From contig OY482854.1 in NCBI GenBank assembly GCA_960531495.1, positions 27,340,926-27,404,925 on the forward strand: a stretch of 64,000 nt of DNA. Direction: 5' to 3'. The position numbers were made by a program, and so were the translations under genes. The notes below the pieces were generated by a model. The model saw only the letters and a list, made by a program, of their open reading frames with translations, was not told the DNA's origin and made no database searches. Numbering within the stretch: the stretch's first letter is position 1; every line of letters begins with the position of its first letter. Below are positions 59,100 through 64,000 of this stretch, in pieces. The DNA comes from Zeus faber (lineage: Eukaryota; Chordata; Actinopteri; Zeiformes; Zeidae).

Positions 59100-62000
59100 C
59101 TGAAGACGAGCGGGGTGGGTGCAGGGAGGAGGACCATAGAGTGAGAAGGGTTAGTCAGGGATGTATGGCCAGTGGTGGGAGAAGAAAGTACAAGTACAAA
59201 TTACCCAACACAACATTTCTGAAGTCAAGGTGAAAGTTGACATTTCTACGTAAGTAACATTTCTACAAACACTGAACTCTCAAATGTACTCAAAGTATTG
59301 AAAGTAAAAGTACTTCATACAGTGCTCATACAATGATTACAATTTTCAAAAAAATAGTACAGGTGGTTTTGATAGTAATTTACAAATACAGTGTATATCG
59401 AGGTAAATGTTTGAAAAAAGTAGTAGAGTGAAAAGTATGGATATTTGCGTTGAAATTGAAGTCTCCAAAACTGAATATACTTAAGTACAGTAAGTATAAA
59501 TGTTTGAACAAAGTACTAAATAACTTGTAAAGTATTTTGTTACAGTACTTTCCACCACTGTGAATGACATGGGATGGAAAGCCAAGCCAGTATTTCTTTT
59601 TATTTTTTATTTTTTTTACAAAAATCAGAAATCTCAAAAAAATAATTAGTGCGGTAATATTATCACTTAATATCCAAATGTAATATTTAATCAATGGGAA
59701 ATAAATACATGTATAATGTCAATGGTTATCAGGCTCAGTGGCTTTAAGCCGTATAAAATTCAGAATCAACTCCTTCTGTCGTTGTTGTTTTTGATGTCTG
59801 TATCACCTGACTCCTCTCAGGTTCAGCGGCGTTCAGCGGGGCCGAGCGGCCGGGGTGGATGCTGGATTTAAGTTTCTCCAAAACGGAGCGGCCCTCCTTC
59901 TTTTCCGACTGGCTCGCCGCGCTGCTGAGGGGCTTCACCGGGTGGGGGCTGGAAGACAAAAGGTCAACGCCGAAACAGCCTCTCAGTGAGTGGAAGACAT
60001 CGTCGCTGCACTGAACGCTGTATTTAACGCCGTTTTACCACCCCCGCAATTACTGTTCTGTGAGGAGACGCACATTTCAAATCATCTCAAAGCAAATGTG
60101 CCTCTGTCTCAGTGAGTGAGCAGAGTAAGAAGAGAGGACAAGTTCTGTACCGGAGTTAGAGGGCTCCAGACTTGTGATAATTATTAATAATTGACCATTA
60201 AGGCATGCACGGTGACCGTCTACTCCGCAAGAGTGAATTGGCCGTTAAGTTTGAGCGTCAAGTTAGAATTAGTGATAAAAATAGGCTCACTCCAGAAAGC
60301 AAATAATCTCCCATAAAACAGGCGTGGAAACTGTGCCATTCGTCTCTATTACAATAATACATAGCAGTACATTTTCATCTCACTAGTACTGATAATAATA
60401 ATACTTTTTTTTAAAGATCGTATACATTGATAGAAGCTGTCTGAACATATTAAGACATGCATCATTCTTTTGTTGCCTTAAAAAACTGTCAGTCATAGAT
60501 ATACAACTATAAAGCTATTAAGGAAATATGCATGGCTTTAGTTCTAATAAAAAATAATGCATTGTTTTAATAATTGACAATCTATCATTGAACAACTACT
60601 CATTTGCACAACTGTTAAAACTGTAACCTTTCCTTGCGCTCGTCGGCAGATGCAAAAACATCAAAATGACAGCAGAGGCGACTGATTTGAGGCAGAGCAC
60701 AACACAGGACCAAAAAGCGACGTCATAACACACCACAACAAACCGAAAGGTGAAATGAGAAACGTACAAAATGAAGCAAAGCAAAATGCACGGCTGTTAT
60801 CATCCAGTACGTTTCGGATGCTTGGCTGGAAGGCTCAAACGGCATTTTAACGGCCAACAGGCGAAAAAAAACAAAAAAAAACAAAACCCAGACGGGGCAA
60901 AAGAAAGTGAAACATCAGCAGGGATGCAAATGTTTATTCCCCATTCAGTTTGTATTTTGTCCTGTAAGTCCTATTTTCTAGGCTTTTGGTTTGGAGCTTG
61001 CGTGTGAGGACTCTCACCTGCTCTCCTGACGGGGCAGGCTGATAGCTGGATGTTTCTCCTCAGGCAAAAGTGTGTGCTGTGCATCGACCGGGGGCTGGGC
61101 AGTGCAGGAGGAGGAGGGTGGGGAGAAGGAGAGAGAGGAGCTGTAGGGGGCCACGGCCAGCGTGCTACCGGCTCCGGAGCTGGGAAGGCCCCTCGGAGGG
61201 AGGATGGAGAGGCATGGGTGGAGGGAGGCATCAGGCTGGGTATTAGCCTCCGCGTCGGACGTTAAGGAAAGGATGGAGGCGGAGGGTGGGGGCTCTCGCA
61301 AAGATTCACCAATCTTTGACTTGGGAGGGGTTCTGAAGGCGGGGGCTACGCTGGCATGGAGGTCTCGGAAGCCGGTCCCCTCCGTTTGCTCTACGGAGGG
61401 ATCTGACTGCACAGTGTTTGCGTTTTCGTTTGCCAACGTGTCCGAATCGCTATCCAATTCAGTGAAATCTATCCTATATGCAATGTTTTTATTTGACAGA
61501 TTGTTCTCTTGGTCTAAAGTCCACGAGCAAATAAAAACTTCCGCCTCGGCTTCTGAGATATTATCCACAGAGGACAACCTTTCAAAGGCGTTGTGCCCGT
61601 TTGCCTTGTGGCTGTTTGGACATTCGCCCTCGTGACACGTGGTGGTCCCTTTCGGCCGAATGCGAGCGCTGACCACCCCCGATGAGGTGTCTTTGCTGTT
61701 GGGTGTAGGACGGTTGGACTGTAGGTTTCTGTTATCATCGAGTTCCATCCGTCCCTTTTCAAAACCTCCCGCTTTTGTCGCGTCCCGCCTCAACTTAGCT
61801 TCAGCACCAGGTTGTGTTGACGTTGGACTCTCTAGTGGAGGAGAGCCGTTTTCATTCCAATGATGCTGCAGAGTCACATTATTAAATTCACATCCGCCGT
61901 GTTCTGCCATATCCAGGCGGAACTTCAGCGGTTTGTTGGGCGACGTGCCACTTACAAATAAACAGTTATTTTGAGATACGCTCAAAATGTCATCTGGCAA

Positions 62001-64000
62001 ATCCTTCGATGGTTGTGGGAATAGTTTGTCCAAACCCTTGAGGCCTTTGACTGTATCAACTAGTTCTGATGGAGATGAGCCGTCAGAATCAATAAAAGTG
62101 AAATCGGAATTATTTACATTCATGTTCAGGTCTTCAAATGTTAGGGTAGATTCAATATTATTGTTTACACATGGAGGCTGCTCTGAAAGAGCAGTTGAAG
62201 CGTCCACCGTTTGCTGTGACGCGGTTAAATTGATAGCCGGTGCCTCCGTGTCTGACTTCTGGGCCGTTTTAGTGGACATACTCAAAAGATCAGCAACTGA
62301 CATCTTCTTATCGAGAAACATTTCAAGCGCTGCCCAATCAGATTGCTGAGATATCTTCGCATCTGGCCTCCCCCCTAAGGTCTCCGGTAAAGGTTGACCG
62401 TTCACTTTGGGCTCTCTACAGTTTCCGATGCCAACGCGTCCATACAGATCTTGCTCAAACAACATCCCTCTCCAGCGGTCACTTTCATCCTCTATTGGCT
62501 CGTACTTGAACTTCCTCAGCTTTTCCTCGGACATAAACACGGGAGAAGTTGCGTTCTCGTGCGATTGCGAGGGAACGCTGAGGGAGTCGGAGGTCTCGCT
62601 GCCGGTGTGATAATCTGGAGATACGCACTTTGCGGTTCTCTTGCGTTCTGCTTCCCTGCCGTGCTGCAAGGAGGCAGCACCAGTCTGTGAGAGAAGACAG
62701 GCCTCTTTGTGCACGACTAGCTTTTGGCCCCTGTGCAGCCAACTGTCCGAGAACATCTCATTCACAGGAGTTCTTCCAAACCTCCGAGGAGGCAAAGGGG
62801 GAGGCGCCACTTCACGTGTTTTCGGTTCTTCGTGAGCGCTGATGGAATGATCATCTATAGGAGCCGCTCTAATTTGGTTGGTTGAAATGGCCTTCAAAAC
62901 TTTCTGAGGAGCCCTCTTTGGAGAGTTGAGCCTGCTCGAGGCAAGAGCATCAAAGGAATCTTCCCATTCTCCCCCGTTCTCCGACATGCAGCGAGGGGAA
63001 GGGTGGTCGGGGGAACTGGGTGCGGCCGGTCTTGAGAGTAACGCCGGCAACGAAATCTGCCTGGCTACTGGCCTTGGGCGCTCACGCCTTATGGAGGCCT
63101 TTTCCTTTGGTTTAGCATCATGGGACAGGCTGGGAGCGCAGCCAGGGGAGGGTGAGGCCGCGTGTTGCGGGGAGGCAGAGCCGGAGGGAGAGCGGGAGGC
63201 GAGAGGAGGGGATCTGCGTAACTCCTCGGCTATGAGCTCCTCGAAAAAGGGGTTACGCTGCATGCGCTGGAGGAAAGGGTTGGAGGGGGATATAGGGTTT
63301 GAGGAGGAAGGGGGAGAGGGGGTGAAGGTGCAATTGTGGTTCCCATTCTCAGGAGAGACATGGCCCGTGGGGGGAGAGGAGGGAGAGGAGAACTGGTGGG
63401 AAACGGGTGAGCCGGGAGGGAAGGGAGGGGGTAGATCTGAGCTGCTTTCTACCTTACGAGAAACTTCCAGCCTGTGGAGGAGACAGGGCACAAGTAGTCT
63501 TCTTAGTTAATGGTGTGCCAGTCGACCAATAGGGAGCATCTTTCTTACACAGACAGAAAAAAGACACTAAACGCTTGGTGATGCGCCCGAGCAGGTTAGG
63601 ACATGGTTTGTCACACTCAAATGCTTGATTAACCTCCGACAAGTTAGCAAAAAAACAAAAAGGAAGAAAAGATAGCAAGATGGAAACAGCAACATAAATT
63701 AATTTCTCAAAGCAAAAAATAAAGCACTTGAAAATCATTCAAGCAAAGGAACAGTATAGCATTTAATGATTTAGGTGGTACATGCACATTGGCAGTTTTT
63801 CTTCTATGGGTGAGCTCATTCCAACATGTATTTTCCCTGTATGTTGTAATCTTCTCAACCACAGAGATAAACGGAAATTGAAAAAGGTTAAAATGGGAGC
63901 CGCTGTGTCGGGTCCGCGGTAGAAATGCACTACGTACTGTGGGAGAGATATGGAATGGTATTGCACAGCAGCAAAAATGGGTTAAGTACAGGCTCAATCA
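58839..64000 (-). CDS. rab11fip5: Class I Rab11 family-interacting protein (rab11fip5), 3' part
   Basis: Three coding exons in transcript order: 61018-63471, 59807-59948 and 58839-59099 (stop TGA at 58839-58841). Phases agree (2/1 at the first junction, 0 at the second). They encode the C-terminal 951 or so residues. Class I FIPs carry an N-terminal phospholipid-binding C2 domain, not seen here because those exons lie to the right, and a C-terminal coiled Rab11/Rab25-binding domain, seen here as LEDYIDNLLLRIMEQTP. They link Rab11 vesicles to recycling-endosome transport. FIP5 rather than FIP1 or FIP2 is chosen because SMYD5 and SFXN5 are its neighbours in mammals and because of the SVLEKLKSSIHPGRS segment. 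The gene runs off the right edge; no exon was recognised between 63472 and 64000. Confidence 0.9.
59170..59560. mobile_element. hAT-like MITE in a rab11fip5 intron
   Basis: The ends CAGTGGTGG plus AAAGTAC and GTACTTT plus CCACCACTG are inverted repeats. The interior repeats AAGTACTT/AGTACAGTAAG motifs typical of a very common teleost repeat. Flanks TGTATGGC and TGAATGAC agree at six of eight positions, compatible with an eroded 8-bp hAT-type target duplication. It has no coding capacity. Confidence 0.65.
59807..59948 (-). CDS. rab11fip5: rab11fip5 penultimate exon
   Basis: 142 nt between CCAG acceptor and GTGATA donor, completing the serine codon begun by the preceding exon. It encodes 48 residues including SEKKEGRSVLEKLKSSIHPG, a basic/Ser-rich linker conserved in the family just upstream of the Rab-binding coiled coil. 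Confidence 0.92.
61018..63471 (-). CDS. rab11fip5: rab11fip5 giant central exon (817 codons)
   Basis: 2454 nt of open frame from acceptor CCACAG (before GCTGGAAG) to donor AG/GTGAGAG. It is proline/serine-rich and largely disordered, as in long Rab11-FIP isoforms. Two NPF motifs sit close together near the start (SNPFLQRMQRNPFFEEL, about 63230-63290); NPF tripeptides bind EH domains such as those of EHD proteins on recycling endosomes. Other recognisable stretches are a proline-rich VAPPPLPPRRFGR and a charged block LRKFKYEPIEDESDRWRGML. No catalytic domain was seen. The initiating Met of this open frame lies in the upstream intron, so it is not a start codon. Confidence 0.93.
63472..64000 (-). 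other. rab11fip5 intron, runs off the right edge
   Basis: Sequence upstream of the giant exon. No exon with flanking splice sites and no C2-domain coding sequence was recognised. Confidence 0.6.

Overview
The window reads as vertebrate, almost certainly teleost, nuclear DNA. It has spliced genes with small exons, very abundant di- and trinucleotide microsatellites, several Tc1-like DNA transposons, a fish tRNA-derived SINE and CpG-rich promoter islands. No single species can be named from the sequence.

Layout. (1) About 1-33 kb is gene-free. I find no supportable coding exon there. It holds microsatellites, a foldback element, dispersed repeats, a 474-nt polypurine tract fused to a 21-bp minisatellite, CpG-rich blocks, a nearly perfect 60-bp palindrome, a degenerate SINE, and AT-rich stretches that look like conserved non-coding (enhancer) sequence. 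(2) 33.6-42.4 kb, minus strand: a complete smyd5 gene of 13 coding exons and 417 codons, including an apparent GC-AG intron. Its intron 5 is filled with three Tc1-like elements, one nested inside another. (3) 43.2-54.7 kb, minus strand: a complete sfxn5 gene of 14 coding exons and 325 codons, starting in a CpG island. (4) 55.4-56.9 kb: a nearly full-length but broken Tc1-like element. (5) 58.8-64 kb, minus strand: the 3' part of a class I Rab11-FIP gene, best assigned to rab11fip5. It has one exon of 2.45 kb, a middle exon and the last exon with the Rab11-binding domain; the C2-domain exons lie beyond the right edge.

The three genes are all on the minus strand in tandem and have unrelated roles: SMYD5 is a SET/MYND protein methyltransferase, SFXN5 a mitochondrial inner-membrane carrier, and RAB11FIP5 a recycling-endosome adaptor. 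What joins them is synteny: the same three genes, with EMX1 and NOTO, lie together on human 2p13, in a different order (recalled from general knowledge). The exon models were built by hand from splice sites, reading-frame continuity and recalled family sequences, and every exon junction keeps frame.
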